Part shown: positions 1 to 7,506 of the stretch, piece by piece
How the letters are laid out: each line of letters starts with the position of its first letter
Position numbering within the stretch: position 1 is the first letter of the stretch
From: Bacteroidota bacterium
GTDB lineage: Bacteria; Bacteroidota; Bacteroidia; JAADEI01
Reading direction: 5' to 3'
Assembly (NCBI GenBank): GCA_015490475.1
Contig: WFXT01000253.1
Span: 1 to 9,479 of the forward strand
DNA length: 9,479 bases
The notes under the pieces: generated by a model
Told to the model about the DNA's origin: nothing
The model's database searches: none
Seen by the model: only the letters and a program-made list of their open reading frames with translations
Program-made: the position numbers and the translations under genes

Positions 1-1115
1 GGCGTTAATATGCTTCCTTCCGGCAAAAGATTATGCCATTTTTCCATTGCTATTATGTTAAGGGCGTCGGCATCCAGAACAATTGGTTTTTGCCATTGAG
101 TAAGGAAACCTTTCAAAAATTCCCGAACAGGAAAGTCAGTTCCCATTCCCGGACCAACCCCACATGCATTATACTTATCCATGTCATTAACAGGAAGTTC
201 CACTACTGTTGGACCCGATATTGATGCCATTGCAGAAGGAACCCTGCTATGGAAAGACGATAGTGCTGATTGTGGTATGTGGGCAGTGACAAGACCGCAT
301 CCCGAAGCCAGTGCCCCCATAGTTGCCATTATGATGGCACCTGCTTTGTCAATGGACCCTCCGATTATTAAGGCATGTCCAAAGGTTCCCTTGTGGTCAA
401 AGCGTCCTCTGGATAAAAGCAAATTTTTTACATCCTGTTGTGTGATATAGAAATATTGAGTTTCAATGGTTTCAAGGAATTCAGGCAACAAGCCAATATC
501 TACGACGGTAAACTCACCGACGTATTTTCCAGTGTCAGGAAATAAGAAACTCAATTTGGGAACTTGAAAAGTTATTGTCCAATCTGCTTTGAAAACGGGA
601 CCGAGCAGTTCCCCTTCACAGGGCAATCCTGATGGGACATCCACCGAAACCCTGATAGCATCAAGGGAATTGAGACGCTCAATCAGTGTGGCAGGCAATC
701 CAGTCAGTGGCTTGTTAATACCCGTGCCCCATAAAGCATCTATGACTATTGCTCCATGTGGAATTTCAGGAATGTCTTCTTCGGTAGTTATCTTGTGATA
801 AATGTTTTTTGACAATCTTAGAAGCCGTTGTCTATTTATTTCATTGTCTTGTGAACATTGTTCTTTAAGCCACAATTGATACACTTGTACTGTGTAGCCT
901 GCATGGATGAGCATTCTGGCTATTGCCAATCCGTCTCCGCCGTTGTTTCCCTGACCTGTAAACACATAAATGGGTTGTTCTGGTCTAAATACCTTTATAA
1001 ATTCTTGAGTCCATCGTCGGGATGCCCTTTCCATTAAGTCAATGCTCTTAATCGGCTCGTTGTCAATTGTATATCTATCCCACTGCCTTATTTGTTCTGA
1101 CGTCAAAAGTTTCAT
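1..1115 (-). CDS. nnr: Bifunctional NAD(P)H-hydrate epimerase / ADP-dependent dehydratase, 3' end cut by window
   Basis: Repairs hydrated nicotinamide cofactors in the cytoplasm: the N-terminal domain interconverts R- and S-NAD(P)HX and the C-terminal domain dehydrates the S form at the expense of ADP. The visible 371 residues run from the ATG at 1115 off the left edge; the family is about 500 residues. The YjeF_N domain (about 1-210) shows GQGNNGGDG at 54-62, DALWGTG at 125-131, DVPSG at 158-162 and VVDIGL at 203-208. The ribokinase-like YjeF_C domain starts near 230 with HKGTFGHALIIGGS (240-253), then GPGMG (320-324) and LDADALN (346-352). The sequence ends at ILTP, just before the catalytic region expected in the family. 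Its ATG overlaps the TGA of the upstream peptidase gene as ATGA, indicating coupled translation. The missing end means an intact dehydratase cannot be confirmed. Confidence 0.95.
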   Translation of the reverse strand, partial: MKLLTSEQIRQWDRYTIDNEPIKSIDLMERASRRWTQEFIKVFRPEQPIYVFTGQGNNGGDGLAIARMLIHAGYTVQVYQLWLKEQCSQDNEINRQRLLRLSKNIYHKITTEEDIPEIPHGAIVIDALWGTGINKPLTGLPATLIERLNSLDAIRVSVDVPSGLPCEGELLGPVFKADWTITFQVPKLSFLFPDTGKYVGEFTVVDIGLLPEFLETIETQYFYITQQDVKNLLLSRGRFDHKGTFGHALIIGGSIDKAGAIIMATMGALASGCGLVTAHIPQSALSSFHSRVPSAMASISGPTVVELPVNDMDKYNACGVGPGMGTDFPVREFLKGFLTQWQKPIVLDADALNIIAMEKWHNLLPEGSILT

Positions 1116-1882
1116 ATCTCAATAATTCTCTTCACGAATTTAAGGTAGTGAGTATATTGCCCCGGATTAGAAAGTTCGTATATTCCTGTGCTATCCAGTC
1201 CTGATAGATGCACTGTTCCGCTGGCATGAATTATTCTATTCTTCCTGACAATGATTCCTACGTGAGTTATTTTATTGCTTTCAGGATTTTTTGAGAAGAA
1301 TGCTAAGTCGCCCACTTCTGCTTTTTCCAGTGGGACTTCTATGCCTTCTTGAGCCTGTTGACTGGCGTTGCGTGGCAACATAATACCCGCCGTCCTATAA
1401 ATAACTTGTGTTAAGCCAGAGCAATCAATACCCATGAATGTTTTGCCTCCCCATAAATACACAGTTCCCAGAAATTGGTTTAATAGTTCGTAAACTGCAG
1501 TTGCGATGTCTCCTTTTTCAAAGAAGGTTCCCATAAATCTATATTGCTTTCCGTTTAAGTAGAATTGTTGGTTTGAATAAAATGGTATTATACTTCCTGC
1601 TGGAATCCAGATGTCCCCAGTCGGATTGCCCGCTGTCTGTATCAACGATGCCGAAAACCGTGCATTATCAAGATATTCACTGATATGATGTTCCAAGGGC
1701 ACGACCAGTTTGCTATCTATCCAGCCCGGATGTCCTCCGACTAAGGATTCCACACGAGCCCAACCTTCTCTTTCCCCGAGAACTTTGTATGGTTCACCAA
1801 ACAAATATTGGTCAACCAGTTCTGATTGCTCCTTTGGTTCTGCACGCACAGGAACCAGACTGGTTGTTACTACGCCGTGCAC
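1112..1882 (-). CDS. NlpC/P60 (C40) cysteine peptidase with N-terminal SH3-like region
   Basis: A 256-residue protein predicted to cut peptidoglycan stem peptides, probably between D-glutamate and the diamino acid as YkfC-type enzymes do. Residues 1-60 form an SH3b-like domain (VPVRAEP at 10-16, LFGEPYKVL at 27-35), 61-120 look like a second SH3-like segment, and the NlpC/P60 domain covers about 125-253. The expected catalytic set is visible: Cys154 in GIDCSGL, His207 in THVGI and His219 in IIHASG. There is no signal peptide, which favours a cytoplasmic role in recycling imported muropeptides; this is inference. The start is GTG at 1882. An in-frame stop at 1895-1897 leaves no alternative start upstream, and the family-like N-terminus begins directly after the GTG. 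The first 13 bases overlap the end of mtaB. Substrate specificity is unproven. Confidence 0.92.
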   Translation of the reverse strand: MHGVVTTSLVPVRAEPKEQSELVDQYLFGEPYKVLGEREGWARVESLVGGHPGWIDSKLVVPLEHHISEYLDNARFSASLIQTAGNPTGDIWIPAGSIIPFYSNQQFYLNGKQYRFMGTFFEKGDIATAVYELLNQFLGTVYLWGGKTFMGIDCSGLTQVIYRTAGIMLPRNASQQAQEGIEVPLEKAEVGDLAFFSKNPESNKITHVGIIVRKNRIIHASGTVHLSGLDSTGIYELSNPGQYTHYLKFVKRIIEI

Positions 1883-3195
1883 ATCAACTCTTTTTCATAT
1901 AGTTTGCCTCTAATAGCAATGCTTTGCTTGAAAGGAATAATCTCTTCAAGTTTAATATCAACAATGTTATCATAACCCTCTATTTCTTCTTCAGGCAACA
2001 AGACTTTTATATAGTTGTCTGTAAAGCCGGGCACAAATCCGTTGATAGGTCTTTCCAATAGAACAGGACGCACATCCCCAAGGAATCGCTTGTAGAATGA
2101 AAGTTTCTTGGCTTCGGAAAGTTTTCTTAGTCGTCTCACTCGCTCCTTGCGAACATTCATTGGGACTTTGTCTGGCAGTTTGATGGCATCTGTTCCCGGA
2201 CGCTCAGAATATGGGAATACGTGCAGATAAGTAACATCAAGTGATTCAATGAAAATGAAAGTTTTTTCAAAATCTCCTTCTGTTTCTCCCGGAAACCCCA
2301 CTATTACATCCACGCCAATTGCCGAATCCGGAATGTATTCCTTGATCATCTCAATTCTTTCCCTGTATAGACTTGTGTCATATCTCCTTCGCATTAGTTT
2401 CAGAATCCTGTCCGAACCACTTTGTAAGGGTATGTGAAAGTGTGGCATCCATTTGGACGATTGAGCCACTACCTTCACAATCTTCTCTGTAAGCAGGTTG
2501 GGTTCAATGGAAGAAATTCGCAGTCTCACAGAATCGGGCAACTCTTGGTCTAATGCCACCACAAGGTCATAGAAAGTGTGTTTTCTTCTTCTGCCAACTT
2601 TTCCAAAATCTCCTATGTTAACCCCTGTCAATACTATTTCTCTGGCTCCCTGTTCCACCAACTGCTTTGCCATTGATACTATCTCGGACACGGAAGGCGA
2701 CCTGCTTTTGCCCCGTGCCATTGGTATAGTGCAAAATGAACATCCATAGTCGCATCCATCCTGCACTTTCAGGAAAACTCGTGTCCTGTCCCCCCATGAA
2801 TATGACCCAATGAATAGGTCTTCTCCTGCCGTACACGATAGCACTTGTTCGCCATTCAGTACCTGCAAAACACGTTCTGGTTGCAACCTTCCCATTGTTG
2901 CTATGACTCCCGGTAGTTTCATTAACTCATCACCTCGCAATTGAGCATAGCATCCCGTTACTATAATTTTTAAATCAGGATTTTCACGATGCAATTTTCT
3001 AATCAAGTATCTACATTGACGTTCCGCTTCTTGCGTTACAGTGCAACTATGAATTATGTAATACTGGCTTTGAGTTGGGTCATCACAACGAACATAACCC
3101 TCCTCCTGAAGGCGACGTGCCATGCTGGATGCCTCGGCAAAATTCAACTTGCATCCAAACACGTGAACTCCAAAATGCTTGTTTCCATCCCTCAT
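1870..3195 (-). CDS. mtaB: tRNA t6A37 methylthiotransferase MtaB
   Basis: Radical-SAM enzyme that adds a methylthio group to N6-threonylcarbamoyladenosine at position 37 of tRNAs reading ANN codons. The 441 residues carry the expected three domains. The N-terminal UPF0004 domain has cluster-binding Cys15 (FGCKLN), Cys51 (HSCTVT) and Cys82 (TGCYAQ). The radical-SAM core has Cys148, Cys152 and Cys155 in the pattern CxxxCxxC. A TRAM-like RNA-binding tail covers about 375-435. The TGCYAQ form of the third N-terminal cysteine motif favours MtaB over MiaB or RimO. The ATG at 3195 places the first motif at the usual distance from the N-terminus; no convincing Shine-Dalgarno precedes it. It is the first gene of the overlapping mtaB-peptidase-nnr set and lies 45 bases after the lipoprotein stop, so it could also be read from further upstream. 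Confidence 0.95.
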   Translation of the reverse strand: MRDGNKHFGVHVFGCKLNFAEASSMARRLQEEGYVRCDDPTQSQYYIIHSCTVTQEAERQCRYLIRKLHRENPDLKIIVTGCYAQLRGDELMKLPGVIATMGRLQPERVLQVLNGEQVLSCTAGEDLFIGSYSWGDRTRVFLKVQDGCDYGCSFCTIPMARGKSRSPSVSEIVSMAKQLVEQGAREIVLTGVNIGDFGKVGRRRKHTFYDLVVALDQELPDSVRLRISSIEPNLLTEKIVKVVAQSSKWMPHFHIPLQSGSDRILKLMRRRYDTSLYRERIEMIKEYIPDSAIGVDVIVGFPGETEGDFEKTFIFIESLDVTYLHVFPYSERPGTDAIKLPDKVPMNVRKERVRRLRKLSEAKKLSFYKRFLGDVRPVLLERPINGFVPGFTDNYIKVLLPEEEIEGYDNIVDIKLEEIIPFKQSIAIRGKLYEKELMCTA

Positions 3196-3240
3196 CTTTC
3201 TTATGAACTTCTCAAAGAGAGAACTATGTTCCCCTATGCA

Positions 3241-4149
3241 TTATAAGTCATCTTTCCAGATTAAATCAATAGTGTGCACTCGTGAATCCCTCTTGACAAG
3301 ATTAGCAAACCCATCATAGTCAGTTACTTTCATCCGCTTCGTCTCTTCATGTATTTTTTTTGCACCATCCCTTTCCAATTTATAAACAATCTTGGTGTAT
3401 TCAGATGTTACTGTATCCTCAAATTCTGGCGGAATATCAATGAAGGAAAATCCTATGCTATATTGTGTTAAAGTTCTTTTCTTTTTATTGATGCAACTAA
3501 TTGTATACCATGATTCTTCGTGTTCATAAAATACGGCAATCTGTAACTCATAACTAATGTTAGAATCATTTATTGCCACGAGTGATGCTGTTCGCCACCA
3601 TGAGTCACATTCAATGAATCCACTTATTGTAATGACTCCTGTAAAATCTCCAAAATCTACGTATTTATACATGTGTGGTAGAATAAGGTAGTCTTCGGCA
3701 TTTTCCAAATATGGATTTTTCTTGATTAATAAATTAGCAAGTTTTGTGCAAAATGTTTTGCTAATAGCAGGCATTCCAATAAACGTTGTGTCTGTAGGAA
3801 AGCCATAATGCGTGGCTATTCCAATACAGTATTTGTTTTTCTTGATTTCAGGAATTTGACTTTCCACTTCCTGTCTCAGTGAGAGGAATTGAGTGTCATT
3901 TGGCTCGTCTCTGAAGAGAAAGTAGCAAGCACTGTCCTGCTTGAACCCCTGTTGATAAAGGTTATCACTACTGGAATCTGGCTCTGTTGATTGTTTTTCA
4001 TCGTGCTTAAGGTTTATTTTGTTCGTATCTTCTGGCAGATTAATTGTAGTGCTCTTAACTTTTGCTTCATTGCCACTATTTGATTGACAACCCGCAAAGT
4101 GAAGGCAAAATGAAGTTATGGCAAACAAAAATAAAATTTTAGTATTCAT
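3241..4149 (-). CDS. Putative lipoprotein of unknown function
   Basis: I do not recognise this 302-residue protein. The N-terminus is a lipoprotein signal: Lys4, a hydrophobic stretch at 5-19 and a lipobox-like FAG|C with Cys21 as the lipidated residue. Residues 22-65 form a polar, charged, probably flexible linker. The rest (about 66-302) looks like a soluble mixed alpha/beta domain rich in aromatic residues. After Cys21 the sequence is QSNSG, with no acidic run of the kind that sends Bacteroidota lipoproteins to the cell surface, so a periplasm-facing anchor is more likely (inference). It is transcribed away from the DUF4153 gene, with 45 bases between the two start codons, and is followed 45 bases later by mtaB. 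No catalytic motif is apparent. Confidence 0.8.
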   Translation of the reverse strand: MNTKILFLFAITSFCLHFAGCQSNSGNEAKVKSTTINLPEDTNKINLKHDEKQSTEPDSSSDNLYQQGFKQDSACYFLFRDEPNDTQFLSLRQEVESQIPEIKKNKYCIGIATHYGFPTDTTFIGMPAISKTFCTKLANLLIKKNPYLENAEDYLILPHMYKYVDFGDFTGVITISGFIECDSWWRTASLVAINDSNISYELQIAVFYEHEESWYTISCINKKKRTLTQYSIGFSFIDIPPEFEDTVTSEYTKIVYKLERDGAKKIHEETKRMKVTDYDGFANLVKRDSRVHTIDLIWKDDL

Positions 4150-4194
4150 GCGTTAACTTTTTGACATTCTAAGTTAGAAAACCCTGAAGTATTT
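4150..4194. promoter_or_regulatory. Divergent intergenic region between lipoprotein and DUF4153 genes
   Basis: These 45 A+T-rich bases separate two outward-facing start codons, so any local promoters for both genes must lie here or inside the opposite coding regions. A TTGACA occurs on the plus strand at 4161-4166, but no good -10 follows at 17 bases, and neither strand has a TAnnTTTG box within the gap. Neither start codon has a clear Shine-Dalgarno. The promoter role is inferred from gene arrangement only. Confidence 0.35.
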
Positions 4195-6030
4195 ATGAGC
4201 AAGAACAGGATAAAAGAGTTTTTATCACGATATTTGTCCACTCGTTATTTGACGAATGTTCCCCTCACTGCGTTGGGATTGCTGGCATTAAGTGTTTATC
4301 TGATAATACCTATCTGGTATGACTTTTATGATGCCGATGAAATATTGCAGGTTGCTGGCGTTGTGCTATGGCTTATGTCTGCAGAACTTTCCTTTAAATT
4401 TCTGTCTGGCAGGGCTAAACTCGTTCCTGTTGGCATTTCAGTGATTGGATTGCTCCTTGCAATTTACCGCTTGGTTGGTGCTGTCAAGCAAGAATCCTAT
4501 TTCGCCGTTATAACTCATGCAAACTTGACAATTGACATTTTTCTAATCATTACTTCTTTTTTGCTTATTACTTACGTACTGACTTCAAGGGCATGGAATT
4601 GCATTCCAAAAGTTCTGCTCTGTGGGTTAACCGCCTTTTTCATTGCCACAATTATGGTTTTAAGTTTCAACATGGTTACAGGGTCATTGCGAACACTATT
4701 TGGAATGTTTAAAAACAATTATTGGGAATTATTTTTAACTTCATTGATAATTGCCTATGTACCTCTGCTGGGCTTGATGGCTCTGGCTTGCTGGCAGTCC
4801 ACATGTGTTGTGAGAGACCCGTCTACAGAGCAACCACACCCATTCTGGAAATGGCTATCATTTATAATGCTTGCTTTTGCTGTTGTTAATCTTGCTATCC
4901 TTCTCACCTATGCCATAAAAATAACTTTCTCTGGAATGTGGGCTTCAAACCTCATTGGTAGATATGTCCTTTCTTTCGGATTGTATTCAATAGTGACCTA
5001 CATTATCGCTTATCCTATCATTGAAAAATATGAGAAATGGCTACACGTATATGCATTTTTGTTTCTGGTAGTGCTATTATATGGCTTGCAGGCACTTTAT
5101 ATTAGAATTGATGAGTATGGTCTGACCATCTTAAGGTTCATAGCAATAGGCATGTGGCTATGGCTCTTCACTATTACACTTGCTTTTGCATTTAAAGGAA
5201 AAATGTTGTATAGAAAACTTATCACCATATCAATGTTTTTTGCAATATTCACCATGATTTCATTTTATAAGCCCGTTTATGTGTCCCTTCATACACGATT
5301 CCACAACTGGATAGAGACGTTCGTCATTGAAGAACAACAGGCTTATTCCACCGATTGGGATAATTTAAAAGATATTACAAAAACAATTTGTAAGCATTTC
5401 GGAAGGATAGATGTTGATTATATACCTTCCCATCCCAAAACGGAATTTATTGCTGACATGCTTGATACACCCACGCATTCCCTTGATGAATGCACTTATA
5501 TTGCATTTGAGATGATTGATTCCCTGCAGTCTGTTATACAAAGCCATAGCATTCCCCAGAGCCCAGAATTGTCCTATGCCTGTTCTTATGCTATTGAGAC
5601 AAAGAACTCTCAGGTCAAATTAAACCTCGCAAGTCCTAACATAGAAATTATAGTCCTTTCGGAAGTTTATGGCTATTTTGGAAGTACGCGAGCTTTAATG
5701 GAGCCTCCACACAGAATATCTGACTCAGTCTTTCTTAAAATTGATGTAGATACTATTACTCCCACGGTGATAGTAAACCTTATGAAACTTCCGAATAAAG
5801 TGATAGATAAATTTAAAATTCCTTTACCATCACTAACAGAATTTTTCAATCGTTGCAAAAGGGAAAGTATGCAAAGAACAGAAGTTGAAAAACCTGTTGT
5901 TATCACTGGACAAAACGAAGGATTGCTTGTGCTTGAAAATTTCTTTTTTGAAGCCCGCCCATCAAAAAGTGGTTTAAGAGATGTTACTATTAAGTTTTCA
6001 GGGGTTGTTGTGTTGCCTCAACACAATTAA
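4195..6030 (+). CDS. DUF4153 family polytopic membrane protein with soluble C-terminal region
   Basis: A 611-residue inner-membrane protein of unknown function. Hydrophobic segments near residues 22-40, 52-68, 77-95, 112-130, 138-158, 178-200, 220-240, 255-274, 283-303, 312-332 and 341-357 suggest ten or eleven membrane spans. The family call rests mainly on RIDEYGLTILR (304-314) between two late spans, followed by WLWLF, which matches the conserved R-I-x-x-Y-G-L-T-x-x-R signature I associate with DUF4153. From about 375 to 611 the chain is hydrophilic, with no membrane span and no motif I can name. A perfect 8-base hairpin overlaps the last codons. It diverges from the lipoprotein gene and ends facing the CPBP protease gene 123 bases away. 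A role in the envelope or in signalling is only a guess. Confidence 0.82.
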   Translation: MSKNRIKEFLSRYLSTRYLTNVPLTALGLLALSVYLIIPIWYDFYDADEILQVAGVVLWLMSAELSFKFLSGRAKLVPVGISVIGLLLAIYRLVGAVKQESYFAVITHANLTIDIFLIITSFLLITYVLTSRAWNCIPKVLLCGLTAFFIATIMVLSFNMVTGSLRTLFGMFKNNYWELFLTSLIIAYVPLLGLMALACWQSTCVVRDPSTEQPHPFWKWLSFIMLAFAVVNLAILLTYAIKITFSGMWASNLIGRYVLSFGLYSIVTYIIAYPIIEKYEKWLHVYAFLFLVVLLYGLQALYIRIDEYGLTILRFIAIGMWLWLFTITLAFAFKGKMLYRKLITISMFFAIFTMISFYKPVYVSLHTRFHNWIETFVIEEQQAYSTDWDNLKDITKTICKHFGRIDVDYIPSHPKTEFIADMLDTPTHSLDECTYIAFEMIDSLQSVIQSHSIPQSPELSYACSYAIETKNSQVKLNLASPNIEIIVLSEVYGYFGSTRALMEPPHRISDSVFLKIDVDTITPTVIVNLMKLPNKVIDKFKIPLPSLTEFFNRCKRESMQRTEVEKPVVITGQNEGLLVLENFFFEARPSKSGLRDVTIKFSGVVVLPQHN

Positions 6031-6035
6031 ATTTA
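6008..6035 (+). terminator. Possible terminator hairpin over the DUF4153 stop codon
   Basis: Bases 6008-6015 (TTGTGTTG) and 6019-6026 (CAACACAA) form a perfect 8-base stem around a 3-base loop, ending just before the TAA at 6028-6030. The following tract TTAAATTTAAAG is A+T-rich but lacks a clean run of T, so this is a weak intrinsic terminator at best. A further TTGTGTT at 6040-6046 could pair with the right arm instead. The rest of the convergent gap to 6153 shows no stronger hairpin for either strand. Confidence 0.35.
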
Positions 6036-6153
6036 AAGTTTGTGTTTAACAAGAAAAGTGTTGATACATAGCCCTAAAAAGTTGAGCAATAGGTAATTTA
6101 CATTAAAGAGTCCTAACGCATTTATCTCATATGCTTGTTTGTGCACTTTGTGT

Positions 6154-7065
6154 CTATGTTGCTTCTGGCTCTTCACTTGTTTCGCATCTGGTCACTCCAG
6201 ATTTCCTTCTAATCAAATCAAGTACTACACCTGTTATGAGCCATGCAATAGAAGGGATAACACCTGCTGGTCCACTTAATAATGGATTTTCTGGAAATGT
6301 TATTAGCATAATACCGCCAAGTGCGTTTAATGTGCCGTGTGTTAGGGCTGGTGGAATAATGCTTCCCGACAGGTACCTGATATTGTTGAGAACAAAAGAA
6401 GTGCTGACTGTAAAAATTAGAAAAATCAATAAAGGCACGATGCCCGTCTGTCCTGAATAATTATATCCTAAAATGGCTATCAAAGGGGCATGCCACAAAC
6501 CCCATATAATCCCTATAGCGATTGTTTGCAAATAGAAATTATGCGGGATTAATCTGTGTATTAAATAACCACGCCAACCAATCTCTTCTCCCATACCAAA
6601 AACTGCGTTGATAGTGACTCCTGCAATCAATGACGTGATAATTATGAAAAGGAAGCCCCATGTTGATGCTTTTTTCATCCATTGATAGAGAACTAATGCG
6701 TTAGGGTCATCACTGATTTGTTCCTTAGCTGGTTGCCACATCAATTCAATCATCTGGTCTATAGAGTTGACAGGCATGCTGAATAGTTTGTGCAGGACAA
6801 CCGTTAAGCCCAAAACGATAAGTGGAATTAAAGGAGCAATCATTAGCCATATTGGTTTACCAATGCATAATCCAATGTCAAATCGTGAAAATGAATCCTT
6901 ACGCAGGAACTTGATTAAAAGAACCGCTATCAATGGGGTTAGCATTCTGATAGCACCGCCTATCTGAAAAGACAATGCATTGGATGAATTGGGCAGAAGC
7001 CATGCAAAGTCAATTAAATAGGCAAAGAGAAAAGAAATCACTACATACCATAGAATGCCTACCAT
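6154..7065 (-). CDS. CPBP family intramembrane glutamic endopeptidase (CAAX protease-like)
   Basis: A 303-residue inner-membrane protein with about eight hydrophobic segments, related to Rce1/CAAX prenyl proteases and bacteriocin-immunity-type Abi proteins. All family motifs are present: Glu160-Glu161 and Arg165 in GEEIGWRG (motif 1), His192 in GLWHAPL (motif 2), and His243/Asn247 in LTHGTLN (the later HxxxN motif). The catalytic residues therefore appear intact. Bacteria generally do not prenylate proteins, so the substrate is probably another membrane protein or peptide; it cannot be read from the sequence. The ATG at 7065 lies 9 bases after the stop of the YbjQ-like gene, so the two are probably co-transcribed. 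There is no evident Shine-Dalgarno in the spacer. No bacteriocin-like precursor gene is visible nearby, so an immunity role has no support here. Confidence 0.92.
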   Translation of the reverse strand: MVGILWYVVISFLFAYLIDFAWLLPNSSNALSFQIGGAIRMLTPLIAVLLIKFLRKDSFSRFDIGLCIGKPIWLMIAPLIPLIVLGLTVVLHKLFSMPVNSIDQMIELMWQPAKEQISDDPNALVLYQWMKKASTWGFLFIIITSLIAGVTINAVFGMGEEIGWRGYLIHRLIPHNFYLQTIAIGIIWGLWHAPLIAILGYNYSGQTGIVPLLIFLIFTVSTSFVLNNIRYLSGSIIPPALTHGTLNALGGIMLITFPENPLLSGPAGVIPSIAWLITGVVLDLIRRKSGVTRCETSEEPEAT

Positions 7066-7074
7066 CTTGAGTGC

Positions 7075-7398
7075 TTATGTTTCTTCTTCAAGGACAACGG
7101 CTGTTCCATATGCCATTACTTCCGCTGCATTTTGTGCAATGGCTGATGTCGTAAACCGAACACCTATGATGGCGTTTGCTCCCAGTGCTTTAGCCTTCCC
7201 TTGCAATCTTTCAAGGGCTTTATCCCGTGCCTGTGCCATCACTTCCGTGTATTCCTTTACTTCCCCACCTATAAGGTTTCTCAAGCCTGCAAGAATGTCC
7301 TTTCCTATGTGCCGTGCCAGAACAGTGCCTGCACTAACAATGCCTTTCACTTCCTTGATTTTGTAGCCCGGTATGTGTTCCAAAGTTGTGATAAGCAT
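7075..7398 (-). CDS. YbjQ/UPF0145 family protein
   Basis: A 107-residue cytoplasmic protein of the YbjQ (UPF0145) family, often annotated as a putative heavy-metal-binding domain. That label comes from structural work on homologues and has little functional proof. The full-length family pattern is visible: an N-terminal strand region ending in GYKIKEVKGIVSAGTV (11-26), a central helix with EVMAQARDKALERL, then GANAIIGVRF and AYGTAVVLEE near the C-terminus. No cysteine and only two histidines are present, so a classic soft-metal site is not obvious. The length matches the family, so the gene looks complete. AAGTAGG directly before the ATG is at best a poor ribosome-binding site. A promoter-like TATATTTG lies 22 bases upstream of the start, making this the likely first gene of the pair with the CPBP protease. 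Confidence 0.93.
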   Translation of the reverse strand: MLITTLEHIPGYKIKEVKGIVSAGTVLARHIGKDILAGLRNLIGGEVKEYTEVMAQARDKALERLQGKAKALGANAIIGVRFTTSAIAQNAAEVMAYGTAVVLEEET

Positions 7399-7420
7399 CC
7401 TACTTGCTATTTTGATGAAT

Positions 7421-7428
7421 CAAATATA
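7421..7428 (-). promoter_or_regulatory. Candidate Bacteroidota-type -7 box for the YbjQ/CPBP pair
   Basis: The minus strand reads TATATTTG here, matching the TAnnTTTG consensus of Bacteroidota primary-sigma promoters, and would give a leader of roughly 15 bases before the ATG at 7398. No matching -33 TTTG is visible at the usual spacing, so the call rests on one box and on position. Confidence 0.4.
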
Positions 7429-7463
7429 TAGGGTTTAAACTTGGCTCTTAATGATAAAAGTGT

Positions 7464-7496
7464 AAAACTTAGCATGCCTGATATTTTTTAAGTTTT
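7464..7496 (-). terminator. Possible A+T-rich terminator hairpin after trmB
   Basis: Bases 7464-7471 (AAAACTTA on the plus strand) and 7489-7496 (TAAGTTTT) form a perfect 8-base stem with a 17-base loop that contains the palindrome GCATGC. In the trmB direction the stem ends in TTTT and is followed by ACACTTTT, starting 11 bases past the trmB stop. The stem has one G-C pair, so its stability is low. Confidence 0.3.
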
Positions 7497-7506
7497 GAAA
7501 GATGAA

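Noticed and set aside
181..798. Plus-strand open frames over the left end
   Set aside because: The minus strand carries an uninterrupted Nnr reading frame with all family motifs through this region.
4161..4189. TTGACA as a sigma70-type -35 box for the DUF4153 gene
   Set aside because: The hexamer 17 bases downstream is CTGAAG, not a -10, and Bacteroidota promoters do not follow that consensus.
6154..7065. Bacteriocin-immunity or defence role for the CPBP protein
   Set aside because: No small double-glycine-type precursor, ABC exporter or quorum-sensing gene is visible nearby; motif content alone does not show immunity.
7055..7366. Plus-strand open frame of 103 codons
   Set aside because: It lies antisense to the YbjQ-like gene, which is a full-length family match; the composition is that of a shadow frame.
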